Numbered from the stretch's first letter, positions 1 through 12,049 are shown. The stretch: DNA of 64,000 nt from Ixodes scapularis (GCF_016920785.2 NW_024609835.1:87640243-87704242), one strand, 5' to 3'. The notes: generated from the sequence alone by a model not told the origin. Numbers and translations: made by a program.

Positions 1-418
1 CGGGTTTTCTGTTTTCCTCTCAGCTCGGAGTGTTGAAGTATTGTTATCGAAACTGCTTTTGTCGTGGAAAAGGGTCAGTTCGCGTACTAACCTAAGTGAT
101 ACATTTTGATGCCCTTTGGTACCCTTTCGAAGTAATATGCGAAAAAGCCCCTACGTCGGGTTTGCCCTAACGGTGCCGCGCAGTGTGCATCACTTGAAAA
201 ACTCGAGCGACTTGAGACAATTATATTGACACAGCTAAGTAATAAATAGTATGTAAAGGCTGAAAATATAATCCGAAGTTTCGCAGAGTGTCTTATATCA
301 CTGAAGTTTTCAAGTTCTTCCGAACAGTTTCGGTATGCAGCATGAGTAGACACAAAACAAGAAAAAAAGATATACAAAAAATGAAAGCCGTAATGAAAGA
401 CCGTCAGTACCCTTCCCT
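1..418. other. No gene recognised
   Basis: No coding exon, RNA gene or mobile element boundary is supported here. Positions 401-416 form an inverted repeat with positions 463-476, so the right edge of this stretch may belong to the cassette repeat that begins near 419. Confidence 0.5.
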
Positions 419-814
419 GTAACGCCGAATTAGAGCGCAGCTCTTGAGGAGGAGGAGGAAAGGGTACTAACGGTCATCTGTTCTCGGGGGGGGGGAGGGG
501 GGGGTCACGTGACCCCCCAAAAATTTTTCCCGCTAAATTTAGCGGGGAATTTTTCCCGCTAGATTTAGCGGGGAATTTTTTCCGCTAGATTTAGCGGGGA
601 AATTTTTCCGCTAGATTTAGTGGGGCAATTTTTTCCGCTAGATTTAGCGGGGCAATTTTTTCCGCTAGATTTAGCGGGGAATTTTTCCGCTAGATTTAGC
701 GGTGAAATTTTTCCGCTAGATTTAGCTGGGAAAATTACCCATAATGCACCGCGCGGTGACGGCGACGGCGACGCCGCTCAAGCCGGAAACGGGCGCCTAA
801 GAGCTGGGCTCTAA
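419..814 (-). mobile_element. Cassette repeat A (shared termini, internal tandem array)
   Basis: The ends carry the self-complementary word AGAGCGCAGCTCTT (432-445) and a diverged inverted copy at 799-812. Next to them are the two modules that also flank the repeats at 30325-31114 and 33355-33724: a GGCGTC-rich module ending in GGCGCC, and a pyrimidine-rich module next to TAATTCGGCGTTA. Here the interior (about 515-735) is a tandem array of about nine 25-29 bp units, each containing the near-palindrome CCGCTAGATTTAGCGGGG, with one GGTCACGTGACC at its edge. There is no coding capacity. It is probably a non-autonomous mobile element or mobile satellite; no clean target duplication was found. 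Confidence 0.65.
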
Positions 815-1890
815 AATTAAGAACGTTTGAGTTGAAAGGCAAGTACAAAAATGTTTATATTTATTTTATTTCTGAATTCTGGGATTTTATTTGAGGCCAC
901 TGCGATAAATATACAGCGACGCTACATCATAACTGGAGGCTGGAGCAATAGGCAATTCAGGTTGCTCTGTAGCCCGCGCCAGAACAGTTTGGTAACATCG
1001 ATACTGTAGTTACGCCCCGTACGAATGAGCTTTATTTATTAAACGGGTAAAAGTTATCTACATTCTAACTTGCGCATATGATTCAACGCTACAACTCTGG
1101 CAAATTCCAAAATTCTTGTCAAGTCGAAGCGAAAATAGCGCGAGACATTCCGGACAGTTTTATCAAAAATACATTTTTCTATTCTTTACTTTTGTGGATA
1201 TAAAGGGCCACAAAAAAACTGCGCAACTGTAGAAATGGTGGACACTTGTCGCAACCAATTCTATCCCTCATTCTGAAAAGTAGCCTTCATCTCTGGCGCG
1301 CCGCTTGTCCCTCCCTCGGTGATTCGCTTGCGCCAACTCGGTCGGAACCAGAGCTTGCGCCTCCTCGCCTTCAGAGCACGGCGACTCGCAAGATCAACGA
1401 GCACGCTAGGAAACGGAGGCCAATATGTGGCCCCCTCGCGTTTGGAGCCGGTGCCGGCGGTGCCACCCGGTGCCGCCGACTGGCAGCGCCGTGACGTCAC
1501 ACCCAGAATTTTCCTCGCTATGACGTCATGAGTTGTAATATTTGACTATTTATCATCATCAGTTGCGAACTGAAAGTTCGATGCTCTGTGTATAAAAAGC
1601 AATGGAACCTTGAACTGATCACATGCTAAAACCTACACCGTCACAGTTGACACTCTGACATTGCGCTGATTTCTGTCGATGAAAGAAAAATTAATTCTGA
1701 TAAAGCCGTCGCACTGAGCACTTTGCCAGTCGCGAATTGCGACTACAAGGCCGCATAGTGGTACGAATCAGAAAAGCAATTCGACACCACACGTCTGCGA
1801 CACGAAAAAGTGCATGTCTACCTGCGCAAACTGCGAGACAATGAGCGTCTTCGACGTATTTCGCGCTAAAGTGCGGAAGAGAGAAGGTAC
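815..1890. other. Non-genic; GC-rich block at 1240-1530
   Basis: No exon is supported. A GC-rich block at about 1240-1530 with many CpGs and two TGACGTCA words is flanked by AT-rich DNA and may be a diverged repeat. Short open frames on both strands overlap there and look like compositional artefacts. Confidence 0.4.
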
Positions 1891-2053
1891 TCGCAGGTGG
1901 GATTCGATGCCCAGCGTGAGCGCTTCCAACTCGGCGGCGGTGAAGTCCCTCATGATGGGCACGATCTTGAGAATGGTACGCTTGAGCAGCGACACCACCT
2001 GGAAGACTTCGCTGTGGTGTCCGTGGGCCAGCCATTTGGAACGGTCGTGGTTC
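1891..2053 (-). CDS. Probable internal exon of an unidentified host gene
   Basis: On the minus strand a good acceptor (pyrimidine-rich tract ending TGTGCAG, just above 2053) opens a frame with strong codon-like composition: third positions are almost all G or C, unlike the AT-rich flanks. The encoded stretch is rich in Leu, Ile, Val and basic residues (for example VFQVVSLLKRTILKIV) and reads as an amphipathic helix-rich segment. A GT donor follows at 1889-1890; a better-looking CAG|GTAGAC donor lies further on at 1816-1824, so the exon could extend to 1822. I do not recognise the family. No partner exon was found in the window, so this is either part of a gene with large introns or an exon captured in repeats. 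Confidence 0.45.
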
Positions 2054-2119
2054 CTGCACAGCAAGGCAAGGACTTAACGTCTCACAAAAAGGAAAGCAAT
2101 TCAAGCTGGTTAAACTATA

Positions 2120-2281
2120 GCCCGTTTCATTTTAAGCGCAGGCGGGGCCAAAGCTACAAGCGCGAGGATGTGGCCATGAACACCGCTTGCACTGCACGAG
2201 CGCGCTGGCAGGGACGTTGAAAGCTCGGCGCTCACTCTTGCAGCTTCTGCCACGCTCACAGTTAAAGTGAAACGCGGAGCA
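2120..2281. mobile_element. TA-MITE, family 1, copy 1
   Basis: This 162-bp element has imperfect inverted ends (GTTTCATTTTAA on the left, TTAAAGTGAAAC on the right), extending inward as an imperfect stem through the word AGCTACAAGCGCGAG. TA dinucleotides flank both sides. A second member of nearly identical length is at 32593-32756. It has no coding capacity and is consistent with a non-autonomous Tc1/mariner-type element. Confidence 0.65.
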
Positions 2282-2935
2282 TAGGCTGTTCTACTGAGTA
2301 CAATTAGGTTTCTTTCAAATTTAGCGTTTGTTTAGCTTCGAAGCTTGACCATGATATCGAACTCCTGTCACTATTCCGATACGCATAGAGCCGCCGAATA
2401 TGCCGACGATCTCATTGCATGGTGCTGTCAAAGGATAATCGATATATTGTTGATAGCGGTGAAAATGACATCAAGATTGAGGCGAATGTATTTTGTAACG
2501 ACGCACAAGCGATGTCTGAAACTAAACAGAAGTGTATGAATGCAGGTACCTATAAAGCCAGTTGCCTAAATACGAGAATTATGTAAACACAGTAGAAGGT
2601 TCGTTTTTGGTGTTTCTACAATTTTTTGTTCTCTGGCATTTATTTCAGAAAGAGAGGAGCCCACGTTACCCTTTTTTTTTAACTTAGGGATTGCATTTAG
2701 CGGAGCCCATATACTGAGGAAAAGCGCTTGAGGCTCTCATCCTCCGTGCAAGACAAACCAAGCGCAGATAGTCGGCAGACCCATAGAATGAAAATCAGAA
2801 AGGTAACTTGCATGCGCGTGCGTGTCTGGGTAGTAAGGGAAGGGGTCAGAAAGCTTGTCGCTGCTAATGTTTTCTACAACTTTAGGTGGTCAAAAAGCAA
2901 CTGTATACACTGGAAATGTACCGACATCCGCAACT
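2282..2935. other. Non-genic
   Basis: AT-rich sequence with no supported exon, RNA or element boundary; short open frames only. Confidence 0.5.
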
Positions 2936-3295
2936 AAACATAATAATACTATAATAATATCTTTATTTCCATCAATCTTGATGGGGAGCCCAAGGAAAAA
3001 AGCTGCGATATGCAGCTTGACTGGTCCTTGGTCCCTTACAGTGGTCAACGACAAGCATCGAGAAACAAAGATGAAAATCACATTCAGTAGCAGCTGAAGG
3101 TATTGTTCGCAAAAAAAGAAAACAAAACAAACAACGTTTTAGGAAAATAATGCATCATGTACAAAAATATTCACGCAAGTCTTTGAAAGACAAGATTTCA
3201 AGGGAAACATTACTAATGCACAAAGTATTTAACACATTTGGAAGAGTAAATTGGAGCATCTGAGAGCCATAGTTGGTTCGCTGAGTAACCATCCT

Positions 3296-6033
3296 TCACT
3301 TCTCCGTGTGACGAGTAGAATATACTGGTGAATTTTCCTCCAACAATGCAAGATTTTGTAAGAAACGTGTGCCCTTTATTATTTCACTCTTAAAACTGGT
3401 ACAAAGTCGATATGAATACAATTTGTGAAAATCAATTATCCTATAGGTTTTAAATAATTCAGCAGTGTGAAAATCAAAAGGTACATTACCTATACCTCTG
3501 AGTATTTTCTTTTGCAGTATGAATAGTTTATCAATATTAGTTAACGTTGATGTACCCCAAACAAGGTAGCAGTAGGCTAAGTGGGAGTAAAACAAGGAGT
3601 TATAGATCAAGAGTTTCACATTTGTTGGCAATATGTAACGGTAGCGATTCACAATCCCTACCACGCGAGCTAGTTTTGGAATAATATAGTTGACATGGTT
3701 ATCCCAGGACATATTTTCACTAAAAAATACTCCGAGAGTTTTAAAACAACTGACTATTTCAATTCGAGACGAATTAAAACGGAGAAGCTTAGACACCACC
3801 ACAGGTTTATTTTTTGGACGAAAAATAACAACTTTTGTTTTACTACTGTTTACTGTCAACGAGTTACTATCACCCCAAGATTTAATTCTAGACAAAAAGT
3901 TAGCCCTATCGATTAGCTCATCAGCGGTTTCGGAGGAAAAAATATGCTTGTATCATCAGCATACATTAAACATGTTGCCTCTTTATTGACGATAACTATA
4001 TCATTTATGTACATGTTGAAAAGGAATGGCCCTAGTACACTACCCTGTGGAACGCCTGACGTAATAGGCTTAATAGTGGAGGAATTACCATTGATGGATA
4101 CATATTGCTGTCGATGCTCTAGATAAGATTGCAGAAGTAATAGCGCCTGCCCACAGATACCGTAAACTTCAAGCTTTTTAAATAGGACCTTATGACTAAT
4201 ACAATCGAACGCCTTGGTAAAGTCTAAAAACACCCCGGGAACGAAGTTTTTCTTTTCAAAATTTTTTTTATATAAATTCTTTTTGACTAATTAAGGCTGT
4301 TTCAGTTGAGCAATTACTTCTAAAACCAAACTGCGAGGAAGTAACAAGGTTATGTTTATTTGAAAAGTCTACCAAACGGCGATGAATTATTTTTTTCTAA
4401 CGCTTTAGAAAAAACGGGCAATATAGAAATGGGCCTGTAGTTCCCCAACTCATTCTTATCACCTTTTTGGTACAGAACGGTTACTTTCGCTACTTGCATC
4501 CTTCTTGGAAATATGGAGATAATTGCAAGAAGAGAGAGAGATATTTCCAAGGAGAAATAAGGAGAGATTAAACATGTGATTTAAAACGGGGGCAATTATA
4601 TCAACAATATACTTAATTGGACGTTTCTGCACACCATCAGCGTCGCAGCTACCACTATTTTTAAGTGCATAATCACGTTAATTATTTCTGAGGCAGTAGT
4701 TGGTTCTAAAAAAATTGAGCTACAGTTTTTACGGCACATGTATCTGCAAGCGTCGGTACCATCGGTATGGACGGCTATATTTACGAAATGGTGGTTAAAC
4801 AGGTTGGAAAGTTGTTAGCCGGTTAATGTAACTCCGTTATGCACTAACGTTTCAATGGCAGTTGACGAAGGAGCACCTTTCACCAAAGAACCTATGTGTT
4901 TCCACATTACATCAGCGCGTCCATTCGCGGAAGAAAAAAGAGAGGAGTAGTAACCTTTTTTTGCATTTCTTAGCTCTTTAGTAAAGCAGTTTCGATAGGT
5001 TTTGAATGTTTTAAGTGCATCGGGGTAACGTGTTTTAAGGAAGCGTTTATAAAGTAAGTCTTTCTTACGAATTTTACGAACTAAATCGAAGGTGACCCAC
5101 GGTTTACGGATCTTTTTTGATATATTCTTAATTTTATATGGGAAGTGATGCTTATATAGCTTAAAAATTTGCTCAAGAAATACGTTATAAGCACCATCGG
5201 CAGTATCTTCGAAAAGAATTGTATTCCAAATGGTACACGCGTTTTCCGTCTAAAGGCCTCGAGGCTGTTTATATCTATATTTTGGAAAACAATTGGTTGA
5301 TTCTCTACCGTCTTTCGAGACACATGAAATTTAACGCATAAAAATATTGGAAGATGGTCACTCAGGCTACAACTAAGTACTCCGCTCTTAATTTGATCTA
5401 TAGGAAAGTTTGTAATAAACAAGTCTAAAAGAGTTGTGGAGTGTAAAGTGACTCTTGTGGGGTTTCTAATTGTATGGACACATCCATTCATACTAATAAG
5501 ACTCTCCATTTCTCTCTGCGAGACACTATCCGAAAACATTTCAATATTGAAATCACCGCCGCAAATAACGTTATATTGATTTTCATTTACATACTCTAAA
5601 AATATTTCAAAAAATTCAAAAAAGGCAGAAACATTCCCATCTGGTGGGCGGTAGAAAGCAGCAAAAATATTCCGATTATTTCGTAGACACAATACCTCGA
5701 CATTTTTCGTGATAAATGAATAGTCACTCAAAAGATTACAATCGATACTGTCTTTAACAAGAACAGCCAATCCTCCCCCGCGTTTTGAAGTGCGATTTAA
5801 AACATACGTGTCATATGACGGTAAGCGGAAAACATTGAATTATCAGTATACCAGGTCTCAGTAAACATGACTACATCAAAAAGAGCACCGAACTGATCGA
5901 AAAGTAATTCAAGGTCAGTCGTTTTATTCACTGCTGACTGCGCATTTAAACAGAAGCACTTTAAATGAGAATTGCATTCTAGATCAAGTTTGCGTTTTAG
6001 TTCATTCGGAAGTAATGGAGTTGCAGTTTCCAT
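3296..6033 (-). pseudogene. CR1-like ORF2 (endonuclease-reverse transcriptase), frameshifted
   Basis: ORF2 of the non-LTR element would supply endonuclease and reverse transcriptase for target-primed insertion. The probable start is the ATG at 6033. Endonuclease segments lie at 6033-5797 (MFTETW) and 5770-5081 (YRPP, GGDFNIE, SLSDHLPI, the last being the catalytic SDH box), separated by a frameshift near 5790. Reverse-transcriptase segments are at 4550-4356 (NYRPISILP), 4233-3913 (FTKAFDCISH, GVPQGSVLGPFLF and the catalytic YADD) and 3895-3296 (thumb region, NSSKTKVVIF). Breaks near 5080, 4350, 4235 and 3900 destroy the frame. The region between 5080 and 4550 retains recognisable but heavily broken sequence. 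This is clearly a dead copy. Confidence 0.85.
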
Positions 6034-6086
6034 AAAAACAAAAAGAAACAAGTTTACAAACAATTGGAAAAGAAAGACAGCAGTAC

Positions 6087-6985
6087 TTATTCTAGCCTCA
6101 ACAGATCGTCTTCGCTTTTTACGACAATAGCACGTTCGCGATCTTGTTTTCGTACTAGAACGCTTCCGTTTCGATGCCAGACATAACGAAAACCAGTCCT
6201 TTTGGCCCACTCTTTTGCCGCCAAAAAGAGCGCTCTGTTTTGCTTCGTCATGTTTTCCACGATAAAAACTTTAGGCTCTGTTCCCAACAATTTTTTCCTG
6301 TTATTCAACCACTCGTCCCTCGTGGCTTGCCTGGTGAACCGGACAATTACACCAGGCACATTTTCGGGCTTCGCGGGTAATCTGTGAAGGGCAACGATAT
6401 CACTCTCCGATAGTGGTGGAAGTTGCAGTCTGGAGGCTACCTGATTTATCTTGTCAAGCAAGTTCTCGTTCTCCGCTCTAGCGATGCCGTGAACCTCCAG
6501 ATTTAACTTCCTGCTTTGCCACTCAAGATTGTTCACTTCTTGCCTCAATCGGTCGATTTCGTTAGCCTCACTCACTTTTTCCACAGCTTCCATACGCTTA
6601 CTCAGTTCTTTGATTTCTTTACCATGCTGAGCCTGGTTTTTTAGGACATCATCGTACTTGTCAGAGACTCCTTGAATTTTTTTTCAATGCTGTCTACGGT
6701 CGCTTTTAGGGGTATTAGGCTGTCTACTTTGCGGTTGATATCCGCAAGCAAGCTTGCTACGTCAAGTTTGACTGGCTGGCTCCCCTTTGTCCTCCCCGGC
6801 TTGCAGGCAGCGCACCGCCAGGCCTTTTTGTAACTCTCGCCTTTTGACTTAAAGGTCGTTTCAGCTACACCAGAACAGTCGCCCAAGTGAAAAGAATCGC
6901 CACATTCCGAGCAAGATAGAATATTTTCATTGTCGCAGAAGGCTATACCACAACCGGAACAACCATCCGCTTTGTCGTCGGACAT
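6087..6985 (-). pseudogene. CR1-like ORF1: PHD finger, coiled coil, RRM-like domain
   Basis: The best start is the ATG at 6985, about 110 bp downstream of the tandem monomers. Residues 1-60 carry a cysteine/histidine cluster of PHD type (CSGCGIAFC, CSECGDSFHLGDC, WRCAACKPG). A heptad-like segment follows, and from about 6600 to 6087 there is an RRM-like domain of the kind seen in L1 ORF1 and baculovirus-FP-like proteins (LNLEVHGI, HRLPAKPENVPGVIVRF). The two halves lie in different frames; the break maps to a run of eight A residues (minus strand) near 6680. The product would be the RNA-binding chaperone of the retrotransposition particle. Confidence 0.8.
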
Positions 6986-7090
6986 ATTAGTCGCAGGCAA
7001 CAATTCAAAACAAGCTGGTATTTGGCAGCAGCAGCAGCAGCAGCGGCGGAAATCACCTACAGAAACTAAAAAATACAAAACTACCCTGAA

Positions 7091-10000
7091 AAAAAGCACA
7101 GGCAAGAATTAGCCGTCAGCGTGCTACCATCGCCGCCGCCGCTGCCAAAGTGGCGCCTGGCGCCTTCGAGCAGCTCTTTTACAGCAGACTTGGGGCGGCG
7201 CTGCCATAGCCTTCAAGAAGTTCGACGGCGGCACGTGGCAACGACGTTGAATGGTCCGTACCGTGCGATGACTTGCCACGCTGAGTTATCGGTGCAGGTT
7301 TGAAATCGAAGGCTTTCAGCTTTCCGATAGCAGTGCAGACACTCGGCTATTGTAGAAACTGAAAGTAGCACAGGCAAGAATTAGCCGTCAGCGTGCTACC
7401 ATCGCCGCCGCCGCTGCCAAAGTGGCGCCTGGCGTCTTCGAGCAGCTCTTTTACAGCAGACTTGGGGCGGCGCTGCTATAGCCTTCAAGATGTTCGACGG
7501 TGGCACGTGGCAACGACGTTGAATGGTCCGTACCGTGCGATGACTTGCCACGCTGAGTTATCGGTGCAAGTCCGAAATCGAAGGCTTTCAGCTTTCCGAT
7601 AGCAGTCCAGACACCCGGCTATTGTAGAAACTGAAAGTAGCACAGGCAAGAATTAGCCGTCAGCGTGCTACCATCGCCGCCGCCGCTGCCAAAGTGGCGC
7701 CTGGCGTCTTCGAGCAGCTCTTTTACAGCAGACTTGGGGCGGTGCTGCCATAGCCTTCAAGATGTTCGACGGTGGCACGTGGCAACGACGTTGAATGGTC
7801 CGTACCGTGCGATGACTTGCCACGCTGAGTTATCGGTGCAGGTCCGAAATCGAAGGCTTTCAGCTTTCCGATAGCAGTCCAGACACCCGGCTATTGTAGA
7901 AACTGAAAGTAGCACAGGCAGGAATTAGCCGTCAGCGTGCTACCATCGCCGCCGCCGCTGCCAAAGTGGCGCCTGGCGCCTTCGAGCAGCTCTTTTACAG
8001 CAGACTTGGGGCGGCGCTGCCATAGCCTTCAAGATGTTCGACGGTGGCACGTGGCAACGACGTTGAATGGTCCGTACCGTGCGATGACTTGCCACGCTGA
8101 GTTATCGGTGCAGGTTCGAAATCGAAGGCTTTCAGCTTTCCGATAGCAGTCCAGACACCCGGCTATTGTAGAAACTGAAAGTAGCACAGGCAAGAATTAG
8201 CCGTCAGCGTGCTACCATCGCCGCCGCCGCTGCCAAAGTGGCGCCTGGCGTCTTCGAGCAGCTCTTTTACAGCAGACTTGGGGCGGCGCTGCCATAGCCT
8301 TCAAGATGTTCGATGGTGGCACGTGGCAACGACGTTGAATGGTCTGTACCGTGCGATGACTTGCCACGCTGAGTTATCGGTGCAGGTCCGAAATCGAAGG
8401 CTTTCAGCTTTCCGATAGCAGTCCAGACACCCGGCTATTGTAGAAACTGAAAGTAGCACAGGCAAGAATTAGCCGTCAGCGTGCTACCATCGCCGCCGCC
8501 GCCGCTGCCAAAGTGGCGCCTGGCGTCTTCGAGCAGCTCTTTTACAGCAGACTTGGGGCGGCGCTGCCATAGCCTTCAAGATGTTCGACGGTGGCACGTG
8601 GCAACGACGTTGAATGGTCCGTACCGTGCGATGACTTGCCACGCTGAGTTATCGGTGCAGGTCCGAAATCGAAGGCTTTCAACTTTCCGATAGCAGTCCA
8701 GACACCCGGCTATTGTAGAAATTGAAAGTAGCACAGGCAAGAATTAGCCGTCAGCGTGCTACCATCGCCGCCGCCGCTGCCAAAGTGGCGCCTGGCGTCT
8801 TCGAGCAGCTCTTTTACAGCAGACTTGGGGCGGCGCTGCCATAGCCTTCAAGATGTTCGACGGTGGCACGTGGCAACGACGTTGAATGGTCCGTACCGTG
8901 CGATGACTTGCCACGCTGAGTTATCGGTACAGGTCCGAAATCGAAGGCTTTCAGCTTTCCGATAGCAGTCCAGACACCCGGCTATTGTAGAAACTGAAAG
9001 TAGCACAGGCAAGAATTAGCCGTCAGCGTGCTACCATCGCCGCCGCCGCTGCCAAAGTGGCGCCTGGCGCCTTCGAGCAGCTCTTTTACAGCAGACTTGG
9101 GGCGGCGCTGCCATAGCCTTCAAGATGTTCGACGGTGGCACGTGGCAACGACGTTGAATGGTCCGTACCGTGCGATGACTTGCCACGCTGAGTTATCGGT
9201 GCAGGTCCGAAATCGAAGGCTTTCAGCTTTCCGATAGCAGTCCAGACACCCGGCTATTGTAGAAACTGAAAGTAGCACAGGCAAGAATTAGCCGTCAGCG
9301 TGCTACCATCGCCGCCGCCGCCGCTGCCAAAGTGGCGCCTGGCGTCTTCGAGCAGCTCTTTTACAGCAGACTTGGGGCGGCGCTGCCATAGCCTTCAAGA
9401 TGTTCGACGGTGGCACGTGGCAACGACGTTGAATGGTCCGTACCGTGCGATGACTTGCCACGCTGAGTTATCGGTGCAAGTCCGAAATCGAAGGCTTTCA
9501 GCTTTCCGATAGCAGTCCAGACACCCGGCTATTGTAGAAACTGAAAGTAGCACAGGCAAGAATTAGCCGTGAGCGTGCTACCATCGCCGCCGCCGCTGCC
9601 AAAGTGGCGCCTGGCGTCTTCGAGCAGCTCTTTTACAGCAGACTTGGGGCGGTGCTGCCATAGCCTTCAAGATGTTCGACGGTGGCACGTGGCAACGACG
9701 TTGAATGGTCCGTACCGTGCGATGACTTGCCACGCTGAGTTATCGGTGCAGGTCCGAAATCGAAGGCTTTCAGCTTTCCGATAGCAGTCCAGACACCCGG
9801 CTATTGTAGAAACTGAAAGTAGCACAGGCAGGAATTAGCCGTCAGCGTGCTACCATCGCCGCCGCCGCTGCCAAAGTGGCGCCTGGCGCCTTCGAGCAGC
9901 TCTTTTACAGCAGACTTGGGGCGGCGCTGCCATAGCCTTCAAGATGTTCGACGGTGGCACGTGGCAACGACGTTGAATGGTCCGTACCGTGCGATGACTT

Positions 10001-11778
10001 GCCACGCTGAGTTATCGGTGCAGGTTCGAAATCGAAGGCTTTCAGCTTTCCGATAGCAGTCCAGACACCCGGCTATTGTAGAAACTGAAAGTAGCACAGG
10101 CAAGAATTAGCCGTCAGCGTGCTACCATCGCCGCCGCCGCTGCCAAAGTGGCGCCTGGCGTCTTCGAGCAGCTCTTTTACAGCAGACTTGGGGCGGCGCT
10201 GCCATAGCCTTCAAGATGTTCGATGGTGGCACGTGGCAACGACGTTGAATGGTCTGTACCGTGCGATGACTTGCCACGCTGAGTTATCGGTGCAGGTCCG
10301 AAATCGAAGGCTTTCAGCTTTCCGATAGCAGTCCAGACACCCGGCTATTGTAGAAACTGAAAGTAGCACAGGCAAGAATTAGCCGTCAGCGTGCTACCAT
10401 CGCCGCCGCCGCCGCTGTCAAAGTGGCGCCTGGCGTCTTCGAGCAGCTCTTTTACAGCAGACTTGGGGCGGCGCTGCCATAGCCTTCAAGATGTTCGACG
10501 GTGGCACGTGGCAACGACGTTGAATGGTCCGTACCGTGCGATGACTTGCCACGCTGAGTTATCGGTGCAGGTCCGAAATCGAAGGCTTTCAACTTTCCGA
10601 TAGCAGTCCAGACACCCGGCTATTGTAGAAATTGAAAGTAGCACAGGCAAGAATTAGCCGTCAGCGTGCTACCATCGCCGCCGCCGCTGCCAAAGTGGCG
10701 CCTGGCGTCTTCGAGCAGCTCTTTTACAGCAGACTTGGGGCGGCGCTGCCATAGCCTTCAAGATGTTCGACGGTGGCACGTGGCAACGACGTTGAATTGT
10801 CCGTACCGTGCGATGACTTGCCACGCTGAGTTATCGGTGCAGGTCCGAAATCGAAGGCTTTCAGCTTTCCGATAGCAGTCCAGACACCCGGCTATTGTAG
10901 AAACTGAAAGTAGCACAGGCAAGAATTAGCCGTCAGCGTGCTACCATCGCCGCCGCCGCTGCCAAAGTGGCGCCTGGCGCCTTCGAGCAGCTCTTTTACA
11001 GCAGACTTGGGGCGGCGCTGCCATAGCCTTCAAGATGTTCGACGGTGGCACGTGGCAACGACGTTGAATGGTCCGTACCGTGCGATGACTTGCCACGCTG
11101 AGTTATCGGTGCAGGTCCGAAATCGAAGGCTTTCAGCTTTCCGATAGCAGTCCAGACACCCGGCTATTGTAGAAACTGAAAGTAGCACAGGCAAGAATTA
11201 GCCGTCAGCGTGCTACCATCGCCGCCGCCGCTGCCAAAGTGGCGCCTGGCGTCTTCGAGCAGCTCTTTTACAGCAGACTTGGGGCGGTGCTGCCATAGCC
11301 TTCAAGATGTTCGACGGTGGCACGTGGCAACGACGTTGAATGGTCCGTACCGTGCGATGACTTGCCACGCTGAGTTATCGGTGCAGGTCCGAAATCGAAG
11401 GCTTTCAGCTTTCCGATAGCAGTCCAGACACCCGGCTATTGTAGAAACTGAAAGTAGCACAGGCAAGAATTAGCCGTCAGCGTGCTACCATCGCCGCCGC
11501 CGCTGCCAAAGTGGCGCCTGGAGTCTTCAAGCAGCTCTTTTACAGCAGACTTGGGGCGGCGCTGCCATAGCCTTCAAGATGTTCGATGGTGGCACGTGGC
11601 AACGACGTTGAATGGTCCGTACCGTGCGATGACTTGCCACGCTGAGTTATCGGTGCAGGTCCGAAATCGAAGGCTTTCAGCTTTCCGATAGCAGTCCAGA
11701 CACCCGGCGATCGTAGAAGCTAAAAGTAGCACAGGCAAGAATTAGCCGTCAGGGTGCTACCATCGCCGCTGCCAAAGT
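7091..11778 (-). repeat. Tandem array of 272-bp monomers (17 full plus one partial)
   Basis: Units recur at 272 bp, or 275 bp where one extra GCC is present; the repeated word GTGCTACCATCGCC begins at 7121, 7393, 7665, 7937, 8209, 8481, 8756, 9028, 9300, 9575, 9847, 10119, 10391, 10666, 10938, 11210 and 11482, with a partial unit ending at 11778. Copies are nearly identical apart from the first (7121) and last units. Each unit contains one CACGTG. Diagnostic variants recur every 1910 bp, giving a seven-monomer higher-order repeat (7665-9574 and 9575-11481). Each unit has a 69-70 codon open frame without ATG, which is a by-product of the repeat. The array abuts the 5' end of the CR1-like element on the minus strand and its distal end is a truncated unit. 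Confidence 0.95.
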
Positions 11779-12049
11779 CCAAAACAAGGTTTTTGTACCT
11801 TGCTAAGGATTGAACAATCTTCCCATGAAAAACAAGCGCCCGACATGTTCTTCTTTTTCTAACATGTTGGCATTAGCTGAAAAACTCGCCGCATTACAAC
11901 AGCAGAACCTGAATGCCGTGCACATCTGGCGGCGTGCGTATATGTAAATAATGTATTGGTATACTCAAACCATCTCTGTTAGATCGTATTTTCAAATATT
12001 ATTGTTTATTTATTATTTCATGTATTATCGCCGAAAGACGATAATAGGT

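Larger units (their letters stand above)
2940..11778 (-). mobile_element. CR1-like non-LTR retrotransposon with tandem 5' monomers
   Basis: Reading on the minus strand the order is: a tandem monomer array (11778-7091), a leader of about 110 bp, ORF1 from 6985, ORF2 from 6033 to 3296, and a 3' UTR of about 350 bp ending in a short ATTATT-type microsatellite tail near 2940-2965. ORF1 has a PHD-like finger plus an RRM-like domain; ORF2 has an apurinic-type endonuclease and a reverse transcriptase. That domain set and the microsatellite rather than poly(A) tail match the CR1/L2 group. Several frameshifts make this copy inactive. I could not establish a target duplication. Treating the array as part of the element is an inference from its position; the ORF part alone is secure. 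Confidence 0.7.

Noticed and set aside
7121..11691. Seventeen similar 69-70 codon frames in the tandem array
   Set aside because: They begin with GTG, have no ATG, repeat with the DNA period, and lie antisense to the adjacent retroelement; they are by-products of the monomer.
7091..11778. CRISPR-like array
   Set aside because: Units are contiguous 272-bp repeats with no unique spacers, in a eukaryotic context with no cas genes.
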